Shown piece by piece: positions 45,591 through 54,492 of a stretch of DNA of 64,000 nt (position 1 is the stretch's first letter; each line of letters starts with the position of its first letter). A program made the position numbers and the translations under genes. Origin of the DNA: Promethearchaeota archaeon (GTDB lineage Archaea; Asgardarchaeota; Lokiarchaeia; Sigynarchaeales; SOKP01); the NCBI GenBank assembly GCA_019057775.1, contig JAHLWT010000307.1, positions 62,001 to 126,000 on the forward strand, written 5' to 3'. The notes beneath the pieces are model-generated. The model made no database searches and was not told where the DNA came from. It was given only the letters and a program-made list of their open reading frames with translations.

Positions 45591-46286
45591 TCAAAATTTA
45601 AAATTTTCAAAATCCACCATTAAATATTCAGAAGTGATGAATCCTTCAGCGTACTTTACACCAATTTGATAACCCAAATATCCCGCACGTTCTCTTATGT
45701 AATCAAATATCCTTAAATGCTTTTCATTATCAACAAACTGAGATTTATAAACTTTGAGAGCATTTATTTTATCTTCTACAGAATCAGAAATATCGACTAA
45801 AAAATCCAATTTTCGATTTTTATCCTTTAAATGTGAATGATCAAAATAAAAAACATATTTTGGGTAATGTTCAGGATATTCGGATTCGGTTTTTGTTAAT
45901 TTTGCTTGAAATTTAGCAGCATTGACAATCTGATGACAAGCTATATGGTCAGGGTGCCAATCATCAGAGGGATGTGTAATAAGAATATGTGGTTTATATT
46001 TTCTAATAACTTCCGAAACTTTTTTTCTATTCTCTATTGTATTTTCAATATATCTATTTGTCATATCTAAAGTAGTTCTTATATCCAGCTGTAACATTTC
46101 AGAAGCTGCCTTAGCTTCAACCATTCTTTTTTCTACAGTACCATATGGAGTTGGCTCTCCATTTGATAAGTCTAAAATCCCAATTTTTTTACCCCTTTTC
46201 TTATAATGGGCAATTGTTCCTCCACATCCGATTTCCGCATCATCTGGATGGGCCCCAATCACTAAAATATCTAACTCAAGATCCAT
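45591..46286 (-). CDS. BshB-like LmbE/PIG-L family deacetylase
   Basis: This 231-residue zinc deacetylase has the family motif VIGAHPDDAEIGCGG (about 9-23, His and Asp/Glu metal ligands), LDLSNGEPTPYGTVEKR, and THPSDDWHPDHIACHQIV (about 106-123). These are the BshB traits that remove acetyl from N-acetylglucosaminyl malate. It precedes the BshC-like gene, as in bacillithiol operons, and lies 9 bases after the glycosyltransferase gene on the same strand, so the three are likely one unit. Other LmbE substrates are possible. Confidence 0.87.
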   Translation of the reverse strand: MDLELDILVIGAHPDDAEIGCGGTIAHYKKRGKKIGILDLSNGEPTPYGTVEKRMVEAKAASEMLQLDIRTTLDMTNRYIENTIENRKKVSEVIRKYKPHILITHPSDDWHPDHIACHQIVNAAKFQAKLTKTESEYPEHYPKYVFYFDHSHLKDKNRKLDFLVDISDSVEDKINALKVYKSQFVDNEKHLRIFDYIRERAGYLGYQIGVKYAEGFITSEYLMVDFENFKF

Positions 46287-46295
46287 TTTAATCTA

Positions 46296-47177
46296 CTAAG
46301 CTTCTAATTCTCTTATTTGTTTAAAAATTGATTCTTGTATTTTTTTGAAGTTATATTTATTAATAACATCCACACTATTGAAATAATTTGAAAAAATTGA
46401 CTTAAAAACATTAATATTTGTTTTTAAAGGAGTATTCAAGAGTGATTCAATTAATTGAATATATTTTTCAATTCTTTCTTCCCCTTTTCTAAACAAAAAG
46501 CTATCTTTAGCATTTTTTAATACTTCATTTCTATCTTTATATATTACTGGAACTCCTTTTTCAACAATTAAATATCCTTTTTTCTTTGATTTAATCCATA
46601 TTTCGATGGGTATTTCATATCCGTTTATCTCTAATTCCAAGTCATTAATAGCATTACATTTATATGCCTTCAGTCCACAAAAGGCATCCGTAATAGAAAA
46701 TCCTATAGTATTAAGAATTCCTGTTATGATAGCATTAACAAGAAATCTATCTTTCCATGGGTTTTCCCAGAATAAGTCTCCAATTTTATATCTTGAACCA
46801 GAGATAATATGTTCTATCGGATTCTTAAGGATTAGTTCAATAAACTTGTATAAATACTCGTGTTCGTGTTGTCCATCCATATCGAACGAGATTATCCAAG
46901 AAGATTTCTTTTCTTTAGCATATTTAAAACCAGTTATAAGTGTGTAGCCATACCCTTTATTTTCTTCAAAATTTTTAACGTTAAAAAGGAGATCTTGATT
47001 ATTTTTCTCCAATATTTGCATAGTTCTATCAGAAGAACCATCATTGATGATAAGGATTTCCAAATTAAGGTCTCTTCTTTTATCCAAATTTTGCTTTACG
47101 AGACGCAGACGGTCTAATATCTTTTTAATGTTTTCTTCTTCATTATAACATGGTATAAGTAGAAGAATATCAATTAT
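46296..47177 (-). CDS. GT2 family glycosyltransferase, no canonical start codon
   Basis: The reading frame codes LLLIPCYNEEENIKKIL, then ILIINDGSSDRTMQIL, FDMDGQHEHEY and FSITDAFCGLKAYK, a typical GT2/dolichyl-phosphate sugar synthase. A TTG at 47087 would cut off the first beta strand and the conserved PCYNEEE motif, which are encoded upstream in the same frame. Between that motif and the TAA at 47256-47258 there is no ATG, GTG or TTG. ATA (47177-47175) followed by ATT, 2 codons before ILLLIP, is the best placed initiator. It forms a likely operon with the BshB/BshC-like genes. Confidence 0.8.
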   Translation of the reverse strand: MIDILLLIPCYNEEENIKKILDRLRLVKQNLDKRRDLNLEILIINDGSSDRTMQILEKNNQDLLFNVKNFEENKGYGYTLITGFKYAKEKKSSWIISFDMDGQHEHEYLYKFIELILKNPIEHIISGSRYKIGDLFWENPWKDRFLVNAIITGILNTIGFSITDAFCGLKAYKCNAINDLELEINGYEIPIEIWIKSKKKGYLIVEKGVPVIYKDRNEVLKNAKDSFLFRKGEERIEKYIQLIESLLNTPLKTNINVFKSIFSNYFNSVDVINKYNFKKIQESIFKQIRELEA

Positions 47178-47350
47178 TTCTCTAGAAATTTCGAATAACC
47201 TATCTTTCTTTGTGAATCTACCTTGAAATAATACATGTAGATTATGATTTATTTTTTATGAAATTGAGTGTTTGATTAGATCAAGATTTATATGATCAAA
47301 CATTGAAGTAATATCTAAAACTATTCAAATAATATTTAGGAAGAAGTTAT

Positions 47351-48148
47351 ATGCCATATTTTGATAATAATGGAATAAAAATCAATTATGAAATTGAAGG
47401 AGAAGGTCCAGATTTGCTAATGATTCATGGATTCGCTTCAAGCATAAAAGGTAATTGGCGACAAACAAATTGGATTGAAACTTTAAAAAAAGAGAACCGC
47501 CTGATTTTGATGGACTGTCGTGGACATGGGGAAAGCGATAAGCCATTAAATCCTGATCAATACGGACTACACATGGTCAATGATATTGTCGGACTTCTAA
47601 AACATTTATCAATAGAAAAAACTAATTTCTTTGGATATTCTATGGGTTCTCGATTGACATTGAGAGTTTTGTTACAGCAACCTCAATTAGTAAATTCTGC
47701 GATTTTAGGGGGATTTGTGTTGTCATTACCAAATGAGAGACAAAGGGAAGTTTTAAAAGAACAAGGGATGGTAACTGCCGCTGCGTTGAGAGCAGAAAAT
47801 GTTGGGAATATTAAAAATCCCATTTCAAAGCGATTCCGATTATTTGCTGAATCTCAAGGAGGAGACTTAAATGCTCTTGCAGCAGTGATGGAAGGTTTTT
47901 ATGCTCAAACTGATAATATACCCGCTACATCGAAAGAAATGAGAAAAGCTTTAAAAAAAATATCCGTACCAGTATTAACTGTAGTTGGAACTGATGATTT
48001 CATACCGGGCGATAAATCTCTAATTGCACAGTTGGTTCCTAATGCTTGCCATTTTCAAATTCAAGGAAAAGATCACTTGACTGTAGTGCCAGATCCTAAG
48101 TTTCACATGGTCGTGAAAGCATTTTTGAACTACATAAATAACAGATGA
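47351..48148 (+). CDS. Alpha/beta-hydrolase
   Basis: This 265-residue protein has the full hydrolase pattern: MIHGFASSIKGNW (oxyanion region), MDCRGHGESDKP, nucleophile serine in FFGYSMGSRL (about 97-99), catalytic Asp in VVGTDDFIPG and His in QGKDHLTVV. No signal peptide. It is transcribed alone, divergent from the glycosyltransferase. Substrate unknown. Confidence 0.9.
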   Translation: MPYFDNNGIKINYEIEGEGPDLLMIHGFASSIKGNWRQTNWIETLKKENRLILMDCRGHGESDKPLNPDQYGLHMVNDIVGLLKHLSIEKTNFFGYSMGSRLTLRVLLQQPQLVNSAILGGFVLSLPNERQREVLKEQGMVTAAALRAENVGNIKNPISKRFRLFAESQGGDLNALAAVMEGFYAQTDNIPATSKEMRKALKKISVPVLTVVGTDDFIPGDKSLIAQLVPNACHFQIQGKDHLTVVPDPKFHMVVKAFLNYINNR

Positions 48149-48177
48149 TCCAAAGACTCAATACAAAATATAATATT

Positions 48178-48342
48178 TTATAATAAATATTTGATTTTCT
48201 TGGCTAATTCCTGAGTATCCACATCAGCACTCTCCAAGATTTTAAACAGTTCCTCGGGTGCAACCTTTAATAACGTTTCAAGCAAACTTTGATAGACATG
48301 ATGTGCATTTTTTATAACTTTTGGATTAATAACAACTCTCAT
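48178..48342 (-). CDS. Short paralogue of the 57.0-kb small-gene family (copy 2, 54 residues)
   Basis: An open frame from ATG 48342 codes MRVVINPKVIKNAHHVYQ followed by LLKVAPEELFKILESADVDT and ELAKKIKYLL, so the last 35 residues match the 113-residue protein at 57001-57342 while the N-terminus is unrelated. It is therefore either a truncated gene that picked up a start codon or a decaying fragment. It lies between the hydrolase and the ABC transporter, which are both on the other strand. Confidence 0.55.
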   Translation of the reverse strand: MRVVINPKVIKNAHHVYQSLLETLLKVAPEELFKILESADVDTQELAKKIKYLL

Positions 48343-48434
48343 TCTAGGAAAAGACTTTTTAAATTAAATTAAAATTAGATATTAGAGAATTCAAATAATT
48401 TCTATTAACAGCAAAAAATTTTTTATTGTAAAAT

Positions 48435-49208
48435 ATGATAAAAATATCAAATCTTTCAAAATCTTTTGGAAGTTTCAAGGCTGTAGAGAATCTCGATATT
48501 AATATTCAAAAAGGTGAGATATATGGTCTCATTGGACCCAATGGCTCAGGAAAAACGACAACAATCTTAGTACTATTAGATATATTAGACCCAGATCCAG
48601 GAGCTAAAATAACGATTGATGGAAAAAAAATCCCCAAAAGGATTAATGAAGTCTATTATAAAATCGGTTTTATGCCCCAAGAGCTCTCTCTATATTTAGA
48701 TCTAACAATCGAGCAAAATCTAAAATTTTTTGGAGACTTATATAAAATTCCAAAACCTGTTATTCATTCTCATATCCAAGAAGTCCTTGAATTAATTGAC
48801 CTCACAGAATATAAAAAAAGGTTAATCTCCAAATGTTCCGGAGGGATGCAAAGACGATGTTCCCTTGCGGTTGCATTACTACATAAACCAGAAATTCTAA
48901 TTCTAGATGAACCTACTGTAGGGATTGACCCTGAACTTAGAATCGAATTCTGGAATTATTTTAAGAAAATTTCAAAAGAAAGGGGAGTTACAATTCTCAT
49001 TACAACTCATTATTTGGCAGAATCAATTAACTGTGATCGAATTGGTTTAATGAATAAGAAGATATTAATCTCTGGAACACCCATAGAGTTAATGGAGAAT
49101 GTTAGAAGAATCAAAAACCTTGAAATTCTACCAGATATGGAGGAAGTATTTATCCATTATACACATCAGGATAAGAAGGAAAAAGAGTTAGGAGGGACAG
49201 GAAGATGA
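48435..49208 (+). CDS. ABC transporter ATP-binding protein
   Basis: This 257-residue ATPase carries Walker A GPNGSGKTT (about 36-44), Q-loop FMPQELSLY, signature CSGGMQRRC (about 135-143), Walker B ILILDEPTVGIDP and the H-loop THYLAES. It pairs with the permease whose ATG overlaps its stop (ATGA). The set resembles exporters of the ABC-2 class for drugs or lipids. Confidence 0.95.
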   Translation: MIKISNLSKSFGSFKAVENLDINIQKGEIYGLIGPNGSGKTTTILVLLDILDPDPGAKITIDGKKIPKRINEVYYKIGFMPQELSLYLDLTIEQNLKFFGDLYKIPKPVIHSHIQEVLELIDLTEYKKRLISKCSGGMQRRCSLAVALLHKPEILILDEPTVGIDPELRIEFWNYFKKISKERGVTILITTHYLAESINCDRIGLMNKKILISGTPIELMENVRRIKNLEILPDMEEVFIHYTHQDKKEKELGGTGR

Positions 49209-50362
49209 GAATTAGTTTAAGGAGGATAATGGCAATCACACGAAAGAATCTCCAAGCATTATTACATGATAAAAGGACAGTAGGATTACTCATTATGATG
49301 CCTATCCTTATGATGGTTCTTTTTGGATACGCTTTTGGACAACCTGTTAGACAAGTACCAATCAAGATTGTTAATTTTGATGAAGGTGGAGAGGGTATAC
49401 CTTTTATGGGCATAAATGACACCAAATTCTCTGAAATATTCATAAGATCCCTTGAGGAAGACGATAGAGTGGATGTCGAATTGTTGAATTTAAACACATT
49501 TAATCTTTCAGAAGAAATTTCAAAAATCTATGGAGGAAACGATTATTATGCACTAATTGTAATTCCTATAAACTTTACGGAGGATATGGTGAATTTTTCA
49601 AATTATATCCAAATATTAACATATATAGATGGAAGCGATCCACAGACGATAAGCTCCGTAATAGGAGCAATCTCAGAAGTTATTGGAACGGTGATAAATG
49701 AGATATTAGGAGAAGAATCTCATTTAGAATTTGACCTCATATATATTGCGGGGGATCCAAATTTAAGACCAATTGATTCTCTTGGACCAGGAATTCTCAG
49801 CTTTGCACTCTTTTTATTCATGATTTTAACGGTTACTGGGGGTTTTACTAAGGAAAAATTGACGGGAACTTTGTATAGAGTTAAGGTAACATCCACTTCC
49901 AAATCAGAAATAATGATTGGGTATTTATTGGGGAACTCGTTAATAGCATTAGTCCAAAGTGTACTTTTGCTAGCAATTTCAGTACTCTTCTTCCAAATCC
50001 AGATTGTTGGTAATATTCTATTGCTATTTTTTGTCCTCTTTATCTACGCAATGTCCTGTGTTGGACTAGGTATTTTTGCTTCTACCTTTGCCCAAAACGA
50101 GCTGCAAGCATTTCAGTTCATCCCATTGCTACTAATTCCTTCAATGTTCTTCTCAGGATTTATTTTTCCTATAAATTCATTTCCAGAAGTATTTCAATAT
50201 GTTTCATATTTTATTCCCATGACATATTCAATAAGGATTAGCAGAGCAATCATGATTAATGGCTTTGGTTTAGATATGTTTTTCATGGATTTTCTAATCA
50301 TGTTACTATTAACCTTGGTATTCTTGGTACTTGCCGTTGTAGTTTTTAAAATGAAAAAATAA
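49205..50362 (+). CDS. ABC-2 type transporter permease
   Basis: This 385-residue permease has one N-terminal helix (LLIMMPILMMVLFGYAFG), an extracellular domain (about 45-180) and five further helices, with GTLYRVKVTSTSKSEIMIGY before helix 2, the usual ABC-2 cytosolic loop. The order fits YhhJ/DrrB-like exporters. Translationally coupled to the ATPase at 48435. Confidence 0.93.
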   Translation: MRISLRRIMAITRKNLQALLHDKRTVGLLIMMPILMMVLFGYAFGQPVRQVPIKIVNFDEGGEGIPFMGINDTKFSEIFIRSLEEDDRVDVELLNLNTFNLSEEISKIYGGNDYYALIVIPINFTEDMVNFSNYIQILTYIDGSDPQTISSVIGAISEVIGTVINEILGEESHLEFDLIYIAGDPNLRPIDSLGPGILSFALFLFMILTVTGGFTKEKLTGTLYRVKVTSTSKSEIMIGYLLGNSLIALVQSVLLLAISVLFFQIQIVGNILLLFFVLFIYAMSCVGLGIFASTFAQNELQAFQFIPLLLIPSMFFSGFIFPINSFPEVFQYVSYFIPMTYSIRISRAIMINGFGLDMFFMDFLIMLLLTLVFLVLAVVVFKMKK

Positions 50363-50437
50363 ATTCTGAAGTTATTTTAACTGTAAATTCTTACTATAGG
50401 AAAATTCAGTTAAATTTTGAAGATTTAAAATTACTTT

Positions 50438-51322
50438 CTAATTGCCCTTCTTGTTGCTATTCGCAATTAATGCGTTTACAATACGTGGTATGACTTCACG
50501 AGGAAAACTATGCCCCATTCCATCCAAAATCAATAATTCTGCACCAGGGATCGTTGTTGCAATGTCTTTACCCGCTTCAACAGAGTTAAGTGGATCTTCC
50601 CTCCCATGAATAACAAGGGTAGGCGCTCGTATTGCAGCAAGTTTAGGTTTCAGATTACCGGGAACAGCCATTGCTGCTAATTGGCGGGCTATCCCTTCTG
50701 GATAATAATTGCGATCGTACTCCTTTGCTCTATATTCTCTTGATTGATCCTCATCATAAGGAAAAGTGCCGTGAATGAGACGACCGCGCTTGACCATTTC
50801 TTCAATAAATGCCTCGCGTTCAGAAGGAACGGGTGCAAAGAATTGTGCCATGATTTCTGGCTTCGATTGTGGTAGAACAGGATTTCCAGTTGTACTCATG
50901 ATTAACGTGAGAGATAACAGCCGAGTTGGATGTCCATATGCTAGAACTTGTGCGATCATTCCACCCATGGAAGCACCGCAGACGTGTGCTTTATCAATAT
51001 TCAAAGCATCCAAGACACCAACGGCATCACCAGCCATGTCTTCTAAAGTATATGGTACATCGGGTATTTCTCCACGAGCATAGGCAGCACTAATATCCAC
51101 AAAATTCGGCAAACCTGCATCTTCAAATTTTGTTGACAAGCCTATATCTCGGTTGTCGAATCTGATGACAAAAAAGCCATGATTTGCAAGATTTTCACAC
51201 ATTTCATCCGACCAAGCAAGCATCTGGCTTCCCAGTCCCGCTATCAATAACAACGGTTTTGAAATCGGGTCACCGATTGTCTCATATTCAATCTCTATAT
51301 TATTTACTTTCGCTTTTGCCAT
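50438..51322 (-). CDS. Alpha/beta-hydrolase, bacterial-type
   Basis: This 294-residue hydrolase has LLIAGLGSQMLAW, RFDNRDIGLS, nucleophile CGASMGGMIAQ (about 114-124), Asp in VIHGREDPL and His in LDGMGHSFP. Its base composition is visibly richer in GC and codons such as GCA/CGT than nearby genes, suggesting transfer from bacteria. The N-terminal half is similar to serine hydrolases of the lipase/esterase EstB/TesA-like branch. Stands alone. Confidence 0.9.
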   Translation of the reverse strand: MAKAKVNNIEIEYETIGDPISKPLLLIAGLGSQMLAWSDEMCENLANHGFFVIRFDNRDIGLSTKFEDAGLPNFVDISAAYARGEIPDVPYTLEDMAGDAVGVLDALNIDKAHVCGASMGGMIAQVLAYGHPTRLLSLTLIMSTTGNPVLPQSKPEIMAQFFAPVPSEREAFIEEMVKRGRLIHGTFPYDEDQSREYRAKEYDRNYYPEGIARQLAAMAVPGNLKPKLAAIRAPTLVIHGREDPLNSVEAGKDIATTIPGAELLILDGMGHSFPREVIPRIVNALIANSNKKGN

Positions 51323-51433
51323 TGTTGATCTTCCTCATTTTTATTAATAATCATATTATGTATGAAATGTGATTAATAATTAAAAAATATAGAACTAATT
51401 TAATTGAAGAAGTTCCTATATCCAATCCAGCGA

Positions 51434-52357
51434 TTACTTCTTCCAATCTTCGTGCCCTCCAAAGATATTTCTTATTGCATTGATTATCTTTCCACTGTAG
51501 GTTGGATTTGCTTGGGAATCCATCCTGGCTTTTACAGCAGCCTTACAAGAATAAAGCTTTACTCCACAATTAGCTGCAGCCATTATTAACTTTTTCATAT
51601 CTTCTAATGTCTGTCCATAAACACTGCCCTCTATTTCACTTAAAGCAGGAGCTTTTTGAAAAGCCTTTATTGCATCTCTTATTATCCTAGATTCAATTAC
51701 ACTTCCTTTACTCCAAATGTTACATGCTTTCTCAGGACTTATAGATATTCCTTCTTCTTTAGATATTTCGAGTAAGCTTTCTAATCCTTCTGCTAATGAT
51801 TGCAAGAAACCATACTCAATCATATTATGGTATCCTTTCACAAGATGCCCTGTACCGCTCTTGCCAAAGTATTCATAGGAATTATCTTTAGAAATTGCCT
51901 TAAATAAATAATCAAGCTCTAACACCTTACTTTTTTTTCCCCCTATCATCAGACAAGCACCGTATTTCGCTCCATAAATTCCCCCACTCATGCCAACATC
52001 AATAAAATCTATCTTCTTCTCACTCAGCTCTTTAGCCCTTCTCTGACTGTCCTTATAATAAGAATTGCCCAAATCAATTATGACATCCCCCTCAGAGAGG
52101 TATGAGTCTAATTGACCTAAAATATCATCAACAGCTTTTCCTGCTGGAACACAAAGGATGATCACTTTTGGACTAGTCGATTTTTTAGCGAGTTCTGTTA
52201 TAGATTCACATCCTTCTGCACCGACTTCCGTAAGTTTATTAATTCTTTCTTGCTTGGAATCATGCACGAATACAGATTGTCCAGATTCTAGGATTCGTTT
52301 CGCTAAATAATAACCCATCTTACCAAGACCAATAAATCCAATCGTATTCACAGTCAT
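51434..52357 (-). CDS. 6-phosphogluconate dehydrogenase-like protein (short form)
   Basis: This 307-residue protein has the NAD(P) fold GFIGLGKMGYYLAKRILESG (residues 7-26), FIDVGMSGGIYGAKYGACLM and the substrate-site VKGYHNMIEYGF (Lys-x-x-x-His-Asn), as in the short, NAD-type Gnd/YqeC branch. The reaction would be oxidative decarboxylation of 6-phosphogluconate to ribulose 5-phosphate. It is near an SDR and a gluconolactonase-type gene on the same strand, suggesting sugar-acid oxidation. Confidence 0.9.
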   Translation of the reverse strand: MTVNTIGFIGLGKMGYYLAKRILESGQSVFVHDSKQERINKLTEVGAEGCESITELAKKSTSPKVIILCVPAGKAVDDILGQLDSYLSEGDVIIDLGNSYYKDSQRRAKELSEKKIDFIDVGMSGGIYGAKYGACLMIGGKKSKVLELDYLFKAISKDNSYEYFGKSGTGHLVKGYHNMIEYGFLQSLAEGLESLLEISKEEGISISPEKACNIWSKGSVIESRIIRDAIKAFQKAPALSEIEGSVYGQTLEDMKKLIMAAANCGVKLYSCKAAVKARMDSQANPTYSGKIINAIRNIFGGHEDWKK

Positions 52358-52530
52358 TTCATATACTCCTCACTTATCGCGATGTGCTTACCTGTTAAAA
52401 AGGATCTTATAGTTAATTTTAGATTCCCATTAATATATAGATGCGTTGGTTTTAATTTAATTTGATCTAACTTATGAGAAGTCAAAAAATATTTAAAGGA
52501 AAATTAAAAAAACAAAAAAATCAATAAAGA

Positions 52531-53094
52531 TCAATTATTTGGGATAAAAAATCTATTATATCCTCTTCTTATAAGATAAGCAGAAATTCCAATGATTATT
52601 AAAACTGTAAAGAACCATGAGAAGCCTGAGATTGAGGGTGATTCTTTATAAACCTTCCAAGAAGTAAGCTTAAAGGTTATATCCTCAGTTATCACCTCTT
52701 CCACCAAAATTCCAGTAGTAGTATCGACTATATAGCGTATCCAGCTTGTACAAACTGTTAATGTCCTTCCACCATAGCTTGCAGTATAGTTTCCCCAAAT
52801 ATTCACATCATAAGATACTTTAGAATCACTAAAAACATAAATTTGGGATATATTCCAATCAGTTAATACTAGTATTCCATTTGTATACATATTGGCTAAA
52901 ACAGTGTTGGAAGTAATTGATGTGACTTTAGCACTGATATAGGTAACTTGAGTTCCTTCATCATCTGTATAACTACTTTTATAAGTCCATGCGTCACCCA
53001 CTGATATACCGCTATAATCTGCTGAAACATTACTTACAATTATACTAAAAAATAAGAGTCCTGTAAGAGCCAGCAAAATTTTTTTCTTATTCAT
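52531..53094 (-). CDS. Secreted protein with C-terminal membrane anchor
   Basis: From ATG 53094 (preceded by an AGAGGT site) the 187-residue protein has a signal peptide (KKKILLALTGLLFFSIIVS..SA), an extracellular beta-rich domain with ISVGDAWTYKSS, and a C-terminal segment FSWFFTVLIIIGISAYLI followed by RRGYNR. A short SGF-like motif, a hydrophobic helix and an arginine pair form an arrangement like archaeal sorting signals. Function unknown. A 29-base piece of its 3' end is repeated at 54243. Confidence 0.75.
   Translation of the reverse strand: MNKKKILLALTGLLFFSIIVSNVSADYSGISVGDAWTYKSSYTDDEGTQVTYISAKVTSITSNTVLANMYTNGILVLTDWNISQIYVFSDSKVSYDVNIWGNYTASYGGRTLTVCTSWIRYIVDTTTGILVEEVITEDITFKLTSWKVYKESPSISGFSWFFTVLIIIGISAYLIRRGYNRFFIPNN
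52552..52580 (-). repeat. 29-base repeat, copy in the 3' end of the secreted-protein gene
   Basis: This stretch codes part of the LIRRGYNR anchor end. The identical 29 bases occur at 54243-54271 in the same orientation, in a gap without a gene. The second copy looks like the leftover 3' end of a related gene. Confidence 0.7.
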
Positions 53095-53280
53095 TGATTT
53101 AGACCTCTGTTTTAAATAAACTTTAAATAACACTGATAAGTGTCAATTTTAACTTTTTGTCTAATGTTATAAGAGGAGAAGCACTTTTTATATTTATTTC
53201 TTACTGCTAGCCTCGTAAGAAATATTTAAGGATCTAAATCACTAATCTCTAATATCCTCCCAACAAAATATAAAATTTTA

Positions 53281-53396
53281 TTATAATGTTCGTATTTTCT
53301 TGGCTAACGCTTGAGCATCTGCGTCAGCACTCTCCAAAATCTTAAACAGCTACTAGAGTGCGACCTTTAATGCCGCATCAAGTAATTTCTGAAGCT
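53281..53396 (-). repeat. Decayed 3' fragment of the 57.0-kb small-gene family (copy 3)
   Basis: The minus strand reads LQKLLDAALKVAL, two TAG stops, then LFKILESADADAQALAKKIR and TAA. It covers the same C-terminal peptide as 57001-57342 and is clearly broken. It lies in the 310-base gap between the secreted-protein gene and the SDR gene; nothing else was recognised there. Confidence 0.8.
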
Positions 53397-53405
53397 TACT
53401 ACACT

Positions 53406-54206
53406 TCACCCTATTTTAGAACTTTGACCTCCATCTACGGGAAGCATTACAGACGTTATAAATTTCGCCTCATTTGAAGCCAGGAAAAGTGCAGCATAAG
53501 CTGTATCCCAAGCATCTCCCATTCCCCCCTTTAAAGGAACCAAGCTATCTCGCATTTTGATAATATCCTCTTTAGGTCTGCCTGTGTTTCTAGCAATTCC
53601 CTCAATAGCCATAGGAGTGTGCATCAAACCGGGCATGATACAATTAACACGGATTCCATTCTTTGCATACTTCATGGCTAGTTGATGAGTCAAAGAATTA
53701 ACTCCTGACTTTGAAATTTTATATGCTACATACCGAGTAGAACAAATTGAAGCTACTGAGGAGATATTTATTATTGAACCGCTTCCTTGTTTTTCCATCA
53801 CTGGCAAAATGTATTTACAAGTTAGAAACATTCCTTTTAGGTTTACATCAAAAATGTTATCCCATGCATCTTCACTTAGACTGACCAAGCTTCTATCTCC
53901 TTCTCCAATTCCCACGTTATTGACTAAGATATCGACCCGACCGTAAACCTCAACACATTTCTCTGCTATTCTACGGCAATCTTCCTCTTTAACAATATCC
54001 GCTTCAAACGTAAAAGATTCTCCTCTCTCTTTTTCAATCATAGATTTCGTCTCTAAGGCAGAGTTAAGATTACAATCAACAAGCATTACTTTAGCACCAT
54101 GACGAGCAAAAAGAACTGATATAGCTCTTCCATTCCCAATAGTATCTCCAGGTTGTTGCCCTGCTCCGATAACTATAGCTACTTTTTCATTCAAACGATT
54201 CTCCAT
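53406..54206 (-). CDS. Short-chain dehydrogenase/reductase (glucose 1-dehydrogenase-like)
   Basis: This 266-residue oxidoreductase has the NAD(P) site VIGAGQQPGDTIGNGRAISV (a GxGxxG variant), VDCNLNS (coenzyme choice), NNVGIGEG, the catalytic Ser-Tyr-Lys (INISSVAS, YVAYKISKSG) and the C-terminal FITSVMLPVDGGQ. Substrate class cannot be fixed; the neighbouring gluconolactonase-type gene suggests aldose oxidation. Its start is ATG 54206. Confidence 0.9.
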   Translation of the reverse strand: MENRLNEKVAIVIGAGQQPGDTIGNGRAISVLFARHGAKVMLVDCNLNSALETKSMIEKERGESFTFEADIVKEEDCRRIAEKCVEVYGRVDILVNNVGIGEGDRSLVSLSEDAWDNIFDVNLKGMFLTCKYILPVMEKQGSGSIINISSVASICSTRYVAYKISKSGVNSLTHQLAMKYAKNGIRVNCIMPGLMHTPMAIEGIARNTGRPKEDIIKMRDSLVPLKGGMGDAWDTAYAALFLASNEAKFITSVMLPVDGGQSSKIG

Positions 54207-54242
54207 TTTTAACTCATTTTTTTTCTTTCTTCACATCAATAT

Positions 54243-54271
54243 TCTATTATATCCTCTTCTTATAAGATAAG
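54243..54271 (-). repeat. 29-base repeat, extragenic copy
   Basis: Identical to 52552-52580. It is located in the 287-base gap between the SDR and the SMP-30 gene, 37 bases upstream of the SDR start codon. No complete gene surrounds it; a short open frame MKTKRIIGILLPQNEITEIE (about 54341-54260) passes into it in a different frame. Confidence 0.6.
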
Positions 54272-54492
54272 ATTTTCTAAACCTTCAATCTCTGTAATTT
54301 CATTTTGAGGCAACAAAATTCCTATAATTCTTTTAGTTTTCATTATTTCAATAGGATTTCTAATTTGAATAAATTTACACTTTAAAGAGTTTAAAATAAT
54401 TAATAAATCTTATTTGAAGTTTCCTTAGTAAAGATCTAATAATTCTTATTAAATTGAAAAATATGTTTAAAAATTATAAAATTACTCTTTCG

